Shown piece after piece: positions 6,943 to 13,837 of a stretch of 64,000 nucleotides of DNA (the first letter of the stretch is position 1; every line of letters starts with the position of its first letter). The notes beneath the pieces are model-generated. The model was not told where the DNA came from, did no database searches, and saw only the letters and a program-made list of their open reading frames with translations. The DNA lies in assembly GCF_025457425.1 (NCBI RefSeq), contig NZ_JAMXIA010000001.1:1736001-1800000 (forward strand). Direction: 5' to 3'. Source of the stretch: Chryseobacterium foetidum. GTDB lineage: Bacteria > Bacteroidota > Bacteroidia > Flavobacteriales > Weeksellaceae. The translations under genes and the position numbers were made by a program.

Positions 6943-8467
6943 CAGTTTGATTTAAAACCTGAGTCAAACGTTCGTCAATTAATTCCTTCCCTAAAATCTC
7001 AGCGCAAGTGTTAAACGCACCAATGGTACAGCCCAAAATCCCATGCATATTTACAGATTGGCCAGTCAGGAAGAGATTATCAATTTTAGTTCTTGGTGAA
7101 ACCATCGTTTTTAAAGGATTTTCTGAGCTTTTGATGTAACCGTACATATTTCCCTCGAAACTGCCGATGTAATCGCGATACGACAAAGGTGAAGATGTGT
7201 AAATACTTTTTATTGAATCTCTCAGATTTGGGATTTTCTTTTCTAAGGCCTGAATCATTTTTCCAGCTTTTTCCAGTTTGAATTTTTCGTATAATTCATC
7301 TCTTTCCTGCTGATTTGCGATTGTGTTGAATGTATTTTCCCATTCTTTTACTTCCTCAAAATCCATGTAGGAAATGGCTGTCAGACTTTCTGCAAATTCG
7401 GGCTGATGCTTCGAAGGTGTGGAAGACAGCATATACGTTTCCGGCCAGTTTTCTTTTTTATATTGAGAAGCTTTCCAAACTAAATCTTTAGATGAAAAGT
7501 GGTACACATTGTAATCAAAATTTGAAATAGCACTTGGTTTTAAAACCAGATACACGCTAAAACATGATGAAACCGGCTCCCAGCTTAATATTCTGTTGAG
7601 GAAAGACTTTTTCAGTCGGTTTTCTCCAATCAGTTTTATGGCAGAGCGGATTTCAATATTTGAAATAAACTGTTGGGCAAAATATTCTTCCCCATCTTTG
7701 GTTTTAGCAGACTTTAACACATTGTCTTCATCAAAATTAAACTCAGTCACTTCAGAATGTTTGAAGACATCCGCTCCGTATTCCCGTAATTTTTTGATGA
7801 GTAGTTTTGAAATCTGGCTTCCACCTTTCACACATTTGTAAGCACTTTGAACATAAGAATTGATGGTCAGCGCATGAACGTAAAACGGTGTATTCTCAGA
7901 ATCTCCGGCATAGAGAAAATTTGAACCCAACAAAACCGCTTGAAGTTTTTCGTTTGAGGTAATTGATTCAATGAATCTTTTGGTGTTGAGATGCAGAATT
8001 TCTTCACTGTAACTGTTTTGTCCGACCACATTATATCTTGGAAAATAGTTGCAAACCCGCTGGATTTCCTCACAATAATTTTCCAGATTTTCTTTTTCGT
8101 CAGGAAAATATACTGAAAGCTGTTTTACAAAATTGTCGTAACCCTGAGCGTGAGGATACTCAATCTCATCGTCTTCAAAAGTGATTTTATCGTAACCGTC
8201 TTCATCCATTTTCTGGAGCTGGAGGTCATCCATAATTTCTAAATACGAAAAGAACTGATGCAGATTTTGCCCTTGTGACAGTCCGCCAAGATAATGGACG
8301 CCTGTATCAAAAATGAGTTTGTCACGTGAAAATGTCTGAAGGTTTCCGCCATATTGATTGTTTTTTTCGAGAACGCAGACTTTCAGACCATCTTTCGCCA
8401 AAATAAGCGCCGAAACAAGACCGCCGAGACCGCTGCCAATGACCAATATGTCGTAGTTTTTTTTCAA
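6932..8467 (-). CDS. NAD(P)/FAD-dependent oxidoreductase, phytoene desaturase/CrtISO-like
   Basis: 511 residues. Rossmann fold at the N-terminus (ILVIGSGLGGLVSALILAKDG, residues 7-27) and the C-terminal FAD-binding segment (NLFLTGQSVNMHGILGCTIG) are as in carotenoid desaturases and cis-trans isomerases (CrtI/CrtISO). Members act on conjugated polyenes by FAD-dependent hydride transfer, desaturation or isomerisation. In the pigment locus the natural substrate would be the aryl polyene chain or its resorcinol partner; this is inferred from context. It is upstream of and overlaps the C45 gene by 11 bp. A 318-bp repeat-bearing spacer separates it from the acyltransferase gene upstream. Confidence 0.86.
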   Translation of the reverse strand: MKKNYDILVIGSGLGGLVSALILAKDGLKVCVLEKNNQYGGNLQTFSRDKLIFDTGVHYLGGLSQGQNLHQFFSYLEIMDDLQLQKMDEDGYDKITFEDDEIEYPHAQGYDNFVKQLSVYFPDEKENLENYCEEIQRVCNYFPRYNVVGQNSYSEEILHLNTKRFIESITSNEKLQAVLLGSNFLYAGDSENTPFYVHALTINSYVQSAYKCVKGGSQISKLLIKKLREYGADVFKHSEVTEFNFDEDNVLKSAKTKDGEEYFAQQFISNIEIRSAIKLIGENRLKKSFLNRILSWEPVSSCFSVYLVLKPSAISNFDYNVYHFSSKDLVWKASQYKKENWPETYMLSSTPSKHQPEFAESLTAISYMDFEEVKEWENTFNTIANQQERDELYEKFKLEKAGKMIQALEKKIPNLRDSIKSIYTSSPLSYRDYIGSFEGNMYGYIKSSENPLKTMVSPRTKIDNLFLTGQSVNMHGILGCTIGAFNTCAEILGKELIDERLTQVLNQTDEK

Positions 8468-8584
8468 ATTCTGATTACAGTTTTTAAGGGGAAAAGGTAC
8501 AAAAGTTTATCAAATTGTTTAGAATAAATGTGCTTATTTAAACAAAGGTTTGCAAAGATTTCTGCGAAGAAAGCGTTAAAAGAT

Positions 8585-8614
8585 TTCCCACAGATAGCAC
8601 AGATTTTCACAGAT
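8585..8614 (+). repeat. dispersed repeat D, copy 1 (triple CACAGAT)
   Basis: A 30-bp unit that differs at one position from 17160-17189. It contains CACAGAT three times, spaced by AG and TTT. Function unknown. Confidence 0.78.
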
Positions 8615-8665
8615 GAGAAACTGTCTCTTTTTACTTTTTATTTGGCTCTTTTAAAACATAGAATT

Positions 8666-8754
8666 GCCCGCAGCCCGACTTGAACGGAGCTCTTTTTGTG
8701 AGGAGGTACGACGAGCAAAAAAGCGGGAGTGGAAGGCGGAAAAGCTGCCCAAAT
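8666..8754 (-). repeat. dispersed repeat A, copy 2 (inverse)
   Basis: Read on the minus strand it starts TTGGGCAGCTTTTCCGCC, continues TTCCACTCCCGC, and ends AAAAAGAGCTCC and TCAAGTCGGGCTGCG. This is the arm structure of 4831-4954, but the centre is unrelated and shorter. The two copies form an inverted pair around the oxidoreductase-C45 gene pair. Confidence 0.8.
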
Positions 8755-8785
8755 AAAAATTATGAACTCAGTATCAAATAAGAAA

Positions 8786-9670
8786 TCAATCTACATCGTC
8801 CCAAAAGTCGAAGTAATTGAACCATTGGAGTGGATATTTTCTGACCATCGATTCGAGATTTTGGGTGTAGGAATTGAGAAGTCCCTGTGCATCGCGTTTT
8901 TTAACCTGCTGAGCGACTCTTGCGTACAAATGATAATGTAGATTTTTCTCCTTCATCACATAAACATAAACCACGGGAACGCCCAATCTTGAGGCAATGA
9001 GAAAAGGACCCGCCGGAAATTTTGCGGATTTCCCAAGCAAATCGGCTTCAAGGAATTTTGAACCTTCGAAGTAACGGTCGCCGGTGAAACAGATGAGTTC
9101 GTTTTTTGACAGCGCTTCGTTGATGTCGAAAATGTGCGACATATCGTCTTTTACGTAGATGAATTTGATGTTGCTCTGCTTCACAGAAACGCTTTCGAGG
9201 TATTCTTTGATGACGGTAACCTCTTGGTCTGTCGTCACTAAGTTAATCTGACAATCGAAATCAATGTCGGCGAAAAAATGTTCGGCAATTTCGAAATTTC
9301 CGATGTGGGCGCTGATGAGAACGCCGCCTTTTTTCTCGGCAAGAAGGTTACGAAGGTTTTCGATTCCATCGAATTCGTAAGTATATTTTTCACGTAAACC
9401 TGCTGAGATGGCGGTTTTGTCGATTAAAGTCTGACCGAATGTGAAGTAGCTCTTATAAACCGAAATTCTCGTTTTCCAGGAACTGAAGTTGAGCCTTTTT
9501 TTGAAGTAATATGAAATGTATTGGTTGCTCTTTTTTTCGAATAAAAAGTAGTAGGAAGCAACAAAATAAAGTACAAAATACGAACTGCGGATTCCAATAT
9601 TCCTAATGCACCAGACGAAAATTCTGTACCCTAAGATGGTGCCTTTAGACTTGCCTTTCCACTTGTTCAT
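8786..9670 (-). CDS. lysophospholipid/lipid A biosynthesis-type acyltransferase (LpxL/HtrB-like)
   Basis: 294 residues. A hydrophobic N-terminal segment (about 18-45) anchors it in the inner membrane. SAHIGNFEIAE contains the H-x4-E catalytic motif (His122, Glu127), and FTGDRYFEGSKF plus KFPAGPFLIASRLGVPVV are the usual later blocks of the family. Such enzymes move an acyl chain from ACP to a hydroxyl group. Because it is directly upstream-linked to an ACP, ketosynthase and ketoreductase, it probably esterifies the ACP-bound aryl polyene to its alcohol partner (a dialkylresorcinol in flexirubins) rather than acting on lipid A. That role is inferred from pathway logic. Confidence 0.87.
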   Translation of the reverse strand: MNKWKGKSKGTILGYRIFVWCIRNIGIRSSYFVLYFVASYYFLFEKKSNQYISYYFKKRLNFSSWKTRISVYKSYFTFGQTLIDKTAISAGLREKYTYEFDGIENLRNLLAEKKGGVLISAHIGNFEIAEHFFADIDFDCQINLVTTDQEVTVIKEYLESVSVKQSNIKFIYVKDDMSHIFDINEALSKNELICFTGDRYFEGSKFLEADLLGKSAKFPAGPFLIASRLGVPVVYVYVMKEKNLHYHLYARVAQQVKKRDAQGLLNSYTQNLESMVRKYPLQWFNYFDFWDDVD

Positions 9671-9677
9671 AGTTTCA

Positions 9678-9742
9678 ATTTAACAATGTATCAATGTAAC
9701 AGTGTAACAATTTTTGTGCATTGGTACATCGCTATATTGTTA
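9678..9742. repeat. short-period AT-rich repeat between acyltransferase and ACP genes
   Basis: The 77-bp gap holds near-tandem units of about ten bases related to AATGTAACA and CAATGTATCAATG, followed by an inverse-looking stretch ATTGTTATATTGCTACAT. It can fold back on itself in part. Such drifting tandem sequences are frequent in spacers of this group; no promoter or terminator is evident. Confidence 0.55.
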
Positions 9743-9747
9743 TATTG

Positions 9748-9999
9748 CTACATTTTTAAGGAGATTTTGTTTTCGATTGTTGAGTAAAAATCGTCGAAAG
9801 TGATGATGTCTTTGAAATCGGCTTCGCCTAATTTCACACCAAAATTGGATTCGATGACCACCACCAAATCGATATAATCTAAACTGTCTAAGCCCAAAGT
9901 TTTCTTGAAGTGGGCGTCATTGCTGATTTCGTCGGCATCTACCTCAAATTCATTGATTAAAAAATCATTAGCAACGGCAACAATTTTTTCTCTTTCCAT
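9748..9999 (-). CDS. acyl carrier protein of the pigment pathway
   Basis: 83 residues, a single PP-binding domain. The phosphopantetheine attachment site is Ser39 in LGLDSLDYIDLV. The acidic helix content (FEVDADEISNDAHF) is typical of fatty-acid and type II polyketide ACPs. It would carry the starter 4-coumaroyl unit and the growing polyene. It is 6 bp downstream of the ketosynthase gene on the same strand, so both come from one transcript. A separate housekeeping acpP is expected elsewhere in the chromosome. Confidence 0.92.
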   Translation of the reverse strand: MEREKIVAVANDFLINEFEVDADEISNDAHFKKTLGLDSLDYIDLVVVIESNFGVKLGEADFKDIITFDDFYSTIENKISLKM

Positions 10000-10005
10000 G
10001 TTTTT

Positions 10006-11226
10006 TTATTCAAATTTTTTAACGATTAATGCGGAATTGGTTCCCCCAAATCCGAAAGAATTCGACAAAAATACGTCAATTTTTTGATTTTTAGTTTCGG
10101 AGATTAAATTTATCTTTTTTGCGTCTTCATCGGGATTTTCCAAATTGATGTTGGGAGCCACAAAACCGTTCTGCATCATCAGAATGGAGTAAATCACTTC
10201 ACTCGCACCTGCCATCCAGCATTCGTGACCGGTCATTGATTTGGTTGAGCTTACCGGAACTTCACTTCCGAAAATTTCGTGAATTGCTTTTGCCTCGTTG
10301 GCATCGCCGATGGGTGTGGAAGTCGCATGAGCATTGATATAATCGACATCTTTCACTTCAAGACCGGATTGTTTCAAAGCCCGGTTCATTGCTAAAGCCG
10401 GCCCGTCGATATTCGGAGTGGAAATATGTCCGCCATTGGAAGAAAAGCCGTAACCAACGATTTCTGCAATGATATTGGCACCTCTTTTTTGGGCTGATTC
10501 CAAACTTTCAACAATTAAAGTTGCGGCACCACCGCTTGGAATTAAGCCGTCTCTGTCTGAATCGAAAGGTCTTGAAGCTTTGGTTGGTTCATTTTCTCTT
10601 GTTGAAAAAACGCCCAGTCCATCGAAGCTCGCCATTGAATATTTGTTGGTTTCCTGCGCACCACCGCAAACGATGATGTCCTGAAAACCGTTTTTAATCA
10701 TCATATACGCCAATCCCAGAGAGTGCGAACCGCTTGCACAGGCTGCGCTGATGGTTAAATTGATTCCTCTTAATTTAAAAATGGTGGAAAGATTCATCGT
10801 TACTGTGGAGTTCATCGATTTGAAAATCGCTCCTGAACCCATCAAAGTGGTGTCTTTTTTTTCTCTTGCGATGTCGATTGATTCTACGACTGCTTTGGAA
10901 ACGCTGTCGTTTCCATATAAAATTCCGACTTCATTCTGGTCGAGAAAATCCTGATTGATATTGGCTTGTTGTAAAGCATCAAGTGTTGCGATGTAGGCAT
11001 ACTCGCTTTCTTCGCCCATGCTTACACGTTGTCTACGATTCAAAAGATTCTTCAAATCCGGCTTGGGAACAACGCCGCTAAGGCCGGACCTGAAGCCGAA
11101 TTCTTTTCTCTCATCGACCAAAACAATTCCGGATTTACCTTGATACAGGGATTCTTTCACTTCCTCCAAAGAAGTGCCGATGCAAGAATAAATTCCCATT
11201 CCGGTAATGACTACCCTATTTTCCAT
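10006..11226 (-). CDS. beta-ketoacyl-ACP synthase (KAS I/II type) of the pigment pathway
   Basis: 406 residues, full length for FabF/FabB-type condensing enzymes. The catalytic triad is visible: Cys163 in ISAACASGSHS, His300 in NAHATSTPIGD and His334 in SMTGHECWMAG. The C-terminal FGFGGTNSALIV is the usual glycine-rich end. It condenses malonyl-ACP with the acyl-ACP starter. GHECW replaces the more common GHxxGA around the second His, as in aryl-polyene ketosynthases with altered partners; this may be the chain-elongating subunit or its partner. ACP gene follows at 6 bp; a ketoreductase gene lies 51 bp upstream. Confidence 0.92.
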   Translation of the reverse strand: MENRVVITGMGIYSCIGTSLEEVKESLYQGKSGIVLVDERKEFGFRSGLSGVVPKPDLKNLLNRRQRVSMGEESEYAYIATLDALQQANINQDFLDQNEVGILYGNDSVSKAVVESIDIAREKKDTTLMGSGAIFKSMNSTVTMNLSTIFKLRGINLTISAACASGSHSLGLAYMMIKNGFQDIIVCGGAQETNKYSMASFDGLGVFSTRENEPTKASRPFDSDRDGLIPSGGAATLIVESLESAQKRGANIIAEIVGYGFSSNGGHISTPNIDGPALAMNRALKQSGLEVKDVDYINAHATSTPIGDANEAKAIHEIFGSEVPVSSTKSMTGHECWMAGASEVIYSILMMQNGFVAPNINLENPDEDAKKINLISETKNQKIDVFLSNSFGFGGTNSALIVKKFE

Positions 11227-11277
11227 TCTATAAATTCAAGATTTAAAATTCAAAGTTCAAAATTACTGCTCTAAATT

Positions 11278-12009
11278 TTAAGAATAAATTCCTCCGTTAA
11301 TATTAATAATTTCTCCTGTGATGTAGGAAGATTTTTTTGAGGCTAAAAATGCGACCAAATCTGCCACTTCTTCTGCTTCCCCGAAACGGTTGGCCGGAAT
11401 CATCGCTTTCAGTTCGTCTTCATTGAAATCCTGTGTCATATCGGTTTTGATGAAGCCTGGCGCCACAGCATTTACTGTGATATTCCTTTTGGCAACTTCC
11501 TGAGCCAACGCTTTTGTAACGCCAACCAAAGCACCTTTTGCTGCTGAATAATTTGTCTGTCCGGCCGTTCCTTTCACTCCGGAAACGGAAACCATATTGA
11601 TTATTCTGCCGTATTTGTTTCTTAATAATTTCTGAATGAAAAAATTGGTTACGTTATAAAAACCGTTTAAGCTCGTGTTAATCACCGAGTTCCAGTCTTC
11701 GCTTGGCATCCACATAAATAATCCGTCTCTTGTGATTCCGGCATTGTTGACAATCACCTCAACGATAGATTTTGGATTATTTTCCTGCCATTCATTTAAA
11801 ACTTTTTGAGTTTCTTCAGCATTTCCTACATCGAATTTAAGAATTTCTCCGGTAGAACCCAACTCTTCAACTTTGGTTAAAGTTTCCTTTGCTGCGACTT
11901 CATTTGAAGTGTAGTTGATGAGAATATGGTAATTTTTTTCTTCAGCCAGTTTGATACAGATTGCTCTTCCGATACCTCGGGAACCACCTGTTATGATTGC
12001 ACATTTCAT
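11278..12009 (-). CDS. 3-oxoacyl-ACP reductase (FabG-like SDR) of the pigment pathway
   Basis: 243 residues, classical short-chain dehydrogenase. The NADP-binding TGGSRGIG is at 7-14, NNAG at 88-91, and the catalytic set is Ser141, Tyr154 and Lys158 (YSAAK). The C-terminal GEIININGG is as in FabG. The reaction is NADPH-dependent reduction of 3-oxoacyl-ACP to 3-hydroxyacyl-ACP, which the dehydratase at 2788 could then convert to the enoyl form. It is the first gene of the reductase-ketosynthase-ACP-acyltransferase series, preceded by a repeat-rich 220-bp spacer. Confidence 0.92.
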   Translation of the reverse strand: MKCAIITGGSRGIGRAICIKLAEEKNYHILINYTSNEVAAKETLTKVEELGSTGEILKFDVGNAEETQKVLNEWQENNPKSIVEVIVNNAGITRDGLFMWMPSEDWNSVINTSLNGFYNVTNFFIQKLLRNKYGRIINMVSVSGVKGTAGQTNYSAAKGALVGVTKALAQEVAKRNITVNAVAPGFIKTDMTQDFNEDELKAMIPANRFGEAEEVADLVAFLASKKSSYITGEIININGGIYS

Positions 12010-12033
12010 GTGTAGTTTTTATATTTTATTGTT

Positions 12034-12050
12034 GAACCCTTTCAGGGTTC
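12034..12050. repeat. palindrome of repeat family B
   Basis: GAACCCTTTCAGGGTTC, a variant of GAACCACGAAGTGGTTC in which both arms have changed together, so the hairpin is preserved although the sequence differs. It lies just upstream of the ketoreductase start. Confidence 0.65.
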
Positions 12051-12074
12051 GGATTGTATTTTTCCTATTTATTT

Positions 12075-12120
12075 CCATAGGTTTCACCTACGGCTATTCA
12101 TATTGAACCCTTCGGGTTTT
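12075..12120 (-). repeat. dispersed palindromic repeat B, inverse copy
   Basis: On the plus strand it reads CCATAGGTTTCACCTACGG, then CTATTCATATTGAACCC and TTCGGGTT. This is the inverse complement of the structure at 5191-5236: the linker CGGCTATTC is kept while the arms of both hairpins vary in a compensated manner. Confidence 0.75.
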
Positions 12121-12143
12121 GATTGCATCTTCCAGTTTCCTTG

Positions 12144-12217
12144 CCCTAGGTTTGGCTTCGCCGAAGTTTGTATCAAAATTTTATCTACGACTGTTTATAT
12201 TGAAACCTTCGGGTTTT
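12144..12217 (-). repeat. degenerate copy of repeat B
   Basis: CCCTAGG, then a short GGCTTCGCC hairpin, TACGACTGTTTATATTGAAA and CCTTCGGG. It is recognisable by the order of elements but has an insertion and several substitutions. Confidence 0.5.
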
Positions 12218-12229
12218 CTGATTTCCAAA

Positions 12230-13744
12230 TTAGTTTTTCAGATATTCTTTTACTTTCTCTACAAACGGATACATAATCAAATCTTCTTTGAAAGCTGGAA
12301 CAATTGCCCGAACTTCATCGTATAATTTTTTTGTATTTGATGAAATTTCGTTCTGACATTCTAAAAACTCTATCGCCTGAACAACCGTAATCAATTCGAT
12401 TGCCAAAACCTCGAAAGCATTGTTAATAACCTTGCTACAAATCACCGCAGAATTGGTTCCCATACTCACGATATCCTGATTATCATTGTTATTCGGAATA
12501 CTGTGAACATACATCGGATTCGACAGCATCTGACTTTCTGCTGTTGTGGAAGTTGCAGTGAACTGAACGCCTTGCATTCCGAAATTCAATCCTAATTTTC
12601 CGAGATTGACAAATGGTGGGAAAATCTCGTTGATTTTTGCATTGAGAAGATAATTCAACTGTCTTTCTGCAAGCATCGTCAGTTTTGTAATCACGATTTT
12701 CAGCTTGTCCATTTCCAGAGAAATATAATCGCCGTGGAAGTTTCCGCCGTGGTAAACGTGTTGGTCTTCGGGAATGATAATCGGATTATCATTGGCAGAA
12801 TTAATTTCATCTTCCAGGATTTTTTCCGTGAATTCCAAAGTATCTAAAACCGGCCCTAAAATCTGAGGAACACAACGTAATGAATAATACTCCTGAACTT
12901 TATCTTTGAAGATTTCCTCTTTATTTTCTTTGTTATAGAGATGATCTTCTCTTTTTCTGATTAATTTGCTGTCAGAAAGACTTTCGCGCATTCTGGACGC
13001 GATTTTTTGTTGGCCTTCATGTCTTTTTGTCGAGTTCAAAGCTTCAGAAAAATGGTCATCGTAGGCTTTAACAATTTCATTGATTGCACACGAAAGTTTC
13101 ACTGAAATATCGACTAACTTTCTTGAATAATAGGCGTTGATAATTCCAATTCCCGTCATTGTGGAAGTTCCGTTCATCAATCCTAGACCTTCACGGATGT
13201 GAACTTTTATCGGTTCAAGATTTAATTCGGCAAAAACATCTTTGGTTGCGCGTCTTTTATTATTATAGAAAACTTCTCCTTCTCCAATTAAAACCAAAGC
13301 CAAATGCGCCAACTGAACTAAATCGCCACTTGCGCCAACGCCACCGTGTTCGAAAATCAACGGCGTAACATCTTTGTTAATCAATTCTTTAAGTAAAAAA
13401 ACAACAGAAGGATGAATACCGGATTTTCCTAAACTTAATGTGTTCAATCTCGCCAACATTACCGCTTTTGCAGATTGAGGCGAAAGTGGATTTCCCACAC
13501 CTGAAGAGTGGCTTCTAATTAAATTATACTGAAGCTGATTTCTGTTTTCTTCACTGATTCTATACTGCGCCATTGGCCCAAAACCAGTGTTTACGCCATA
13601 AATAACTTTATCTTTGGAAAATTCTTCTAAAAAACTGAAACCGTTTTCTACTTTGGAAATCAGTGTTTCACTTAATTCAAGCGTTTCTTTATCAAAAATA
13701 ATTTTATAAAAATCCTCTAATTGGAGGTTAGCCGTTAATATCAT
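12230..13744 (-). CDS. aromatic amino acid ammonia-lyase, tyrosine ammonia-lyase of flexirubin synthesis
   Basis: 504 residues, full-length PF00221 enzyme. The MIO prosthetic group forms from Ala138-Ser139-Gly140 in GVGASGDLVQLAHLAL; Tyr49 in VIYGVNTGFG is the conserved catalytic tyrosine. NLIRSHSSGVG at 74-84, EHGGVGASG and SIPNNNDNQDIVSMGTNSAV match the F. johnsoniae tyrosine ammonia-lyase as I recall it. The product from tyrosine would be 4-coumarate, the aryl starter of flexirubin. The selectivity pair is Ser78-His79, histidase-like, which is also how I remember the F. johnsoniae enzyme. A histidase role is less likely, since no hut genes are nearby. It is divergent from the halogenase-like gene. 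Confidence 0.9.
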   Translation of the reverse strand: MILTANLQLEDFYKIIFDKETLELSETLISKVENGFSFLEEFSKDKVIYGVNTGFGPMAQYRISEENRNQLQYNLIRSHSSGVGNPLSPQSAKAVMLARLNTLSLGKSGIHPSVVFLLKELINKDVTPLIFEHGGVGASGDLVQLAHLALVLIGEGEVFYNNKRRATKDVFAELNLEPIKVHIREGLGLMNGTSTMTGIGIINAYYSRKLVDISVKLSCAINEIVKAYDDHFSEALNSTKRHEGQQKIASRMRESLSDSKLIRKREDHLYNKENKEEIFKDKVQEYYSLRCVPQILGPVLDTLEFTEKILEDEINSANDNPIIIPEDQHVYHGGNFHGDYISLEMDKLKIVITKLTMLAERQLNYLLNAKINEIFPPFVNLGKLGLNFGMQGVQFTATSTTAESQMLSNPMYVHSIPNNNDNQDIVSMGTNSAVICSKVINNAFEVLAIELITVVQAIEFLECQNEISSNTKKLYDEVRAIVPAFKEDLIMYPFVEKVKEYLKN

Positions 13745-13777
13745 CTATCAATATTTAAAAAAAGAAAAAAAACTGAT

Positions 13778-13806
13778 TTGGAATCAATTTTTTGTGATTA
13801 ATTTTG
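13778..13806 (+). promoter_or_regulatory. Bacteroidota-type promoter for the halogenase-like gene
   Basis: TTG at 13778-13780, an 18-bp gap, then TAATTTTG at 13799-13806 match the -33 TTG and -7 TAnnTTTG consensus. The ATG follows 31 bp downstream. On the other strand TATATTTG (13819-13812) is a possible -7 box for the ammonia-lyase, but I see no well-spaced -33 element for it. Confidence 0.65.
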
Positions 13807-13837
13807 TGACGCAAATATAGATAGAATATCACACAAA

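Larger units (their letters stand above)
8468..8785. other. 318-bp spacer with two repeat families
   Basis: Non-coding on both strands as far as I can see. It holds repeat D (8585-8614) and an inverse copy of repeat A (8666-8754). A short plus-strand frame from 8729 runs antisense through the acyltransferase gene and is not credible. Confidence 0.75.

Noticed and set aside
4831..8754. A transposon bounded by the inverted repeat A copies
   Set aside because: The genes between are pigment biosynthesis genes; there is no transposase, and the cores differ, so it is rather a pair of dispersed repeats.
8729..8941. Plus-strand 70-residue frame
   Set aside because: Lies in repeat A and antisense to the acyltransferase gene; a shadow.
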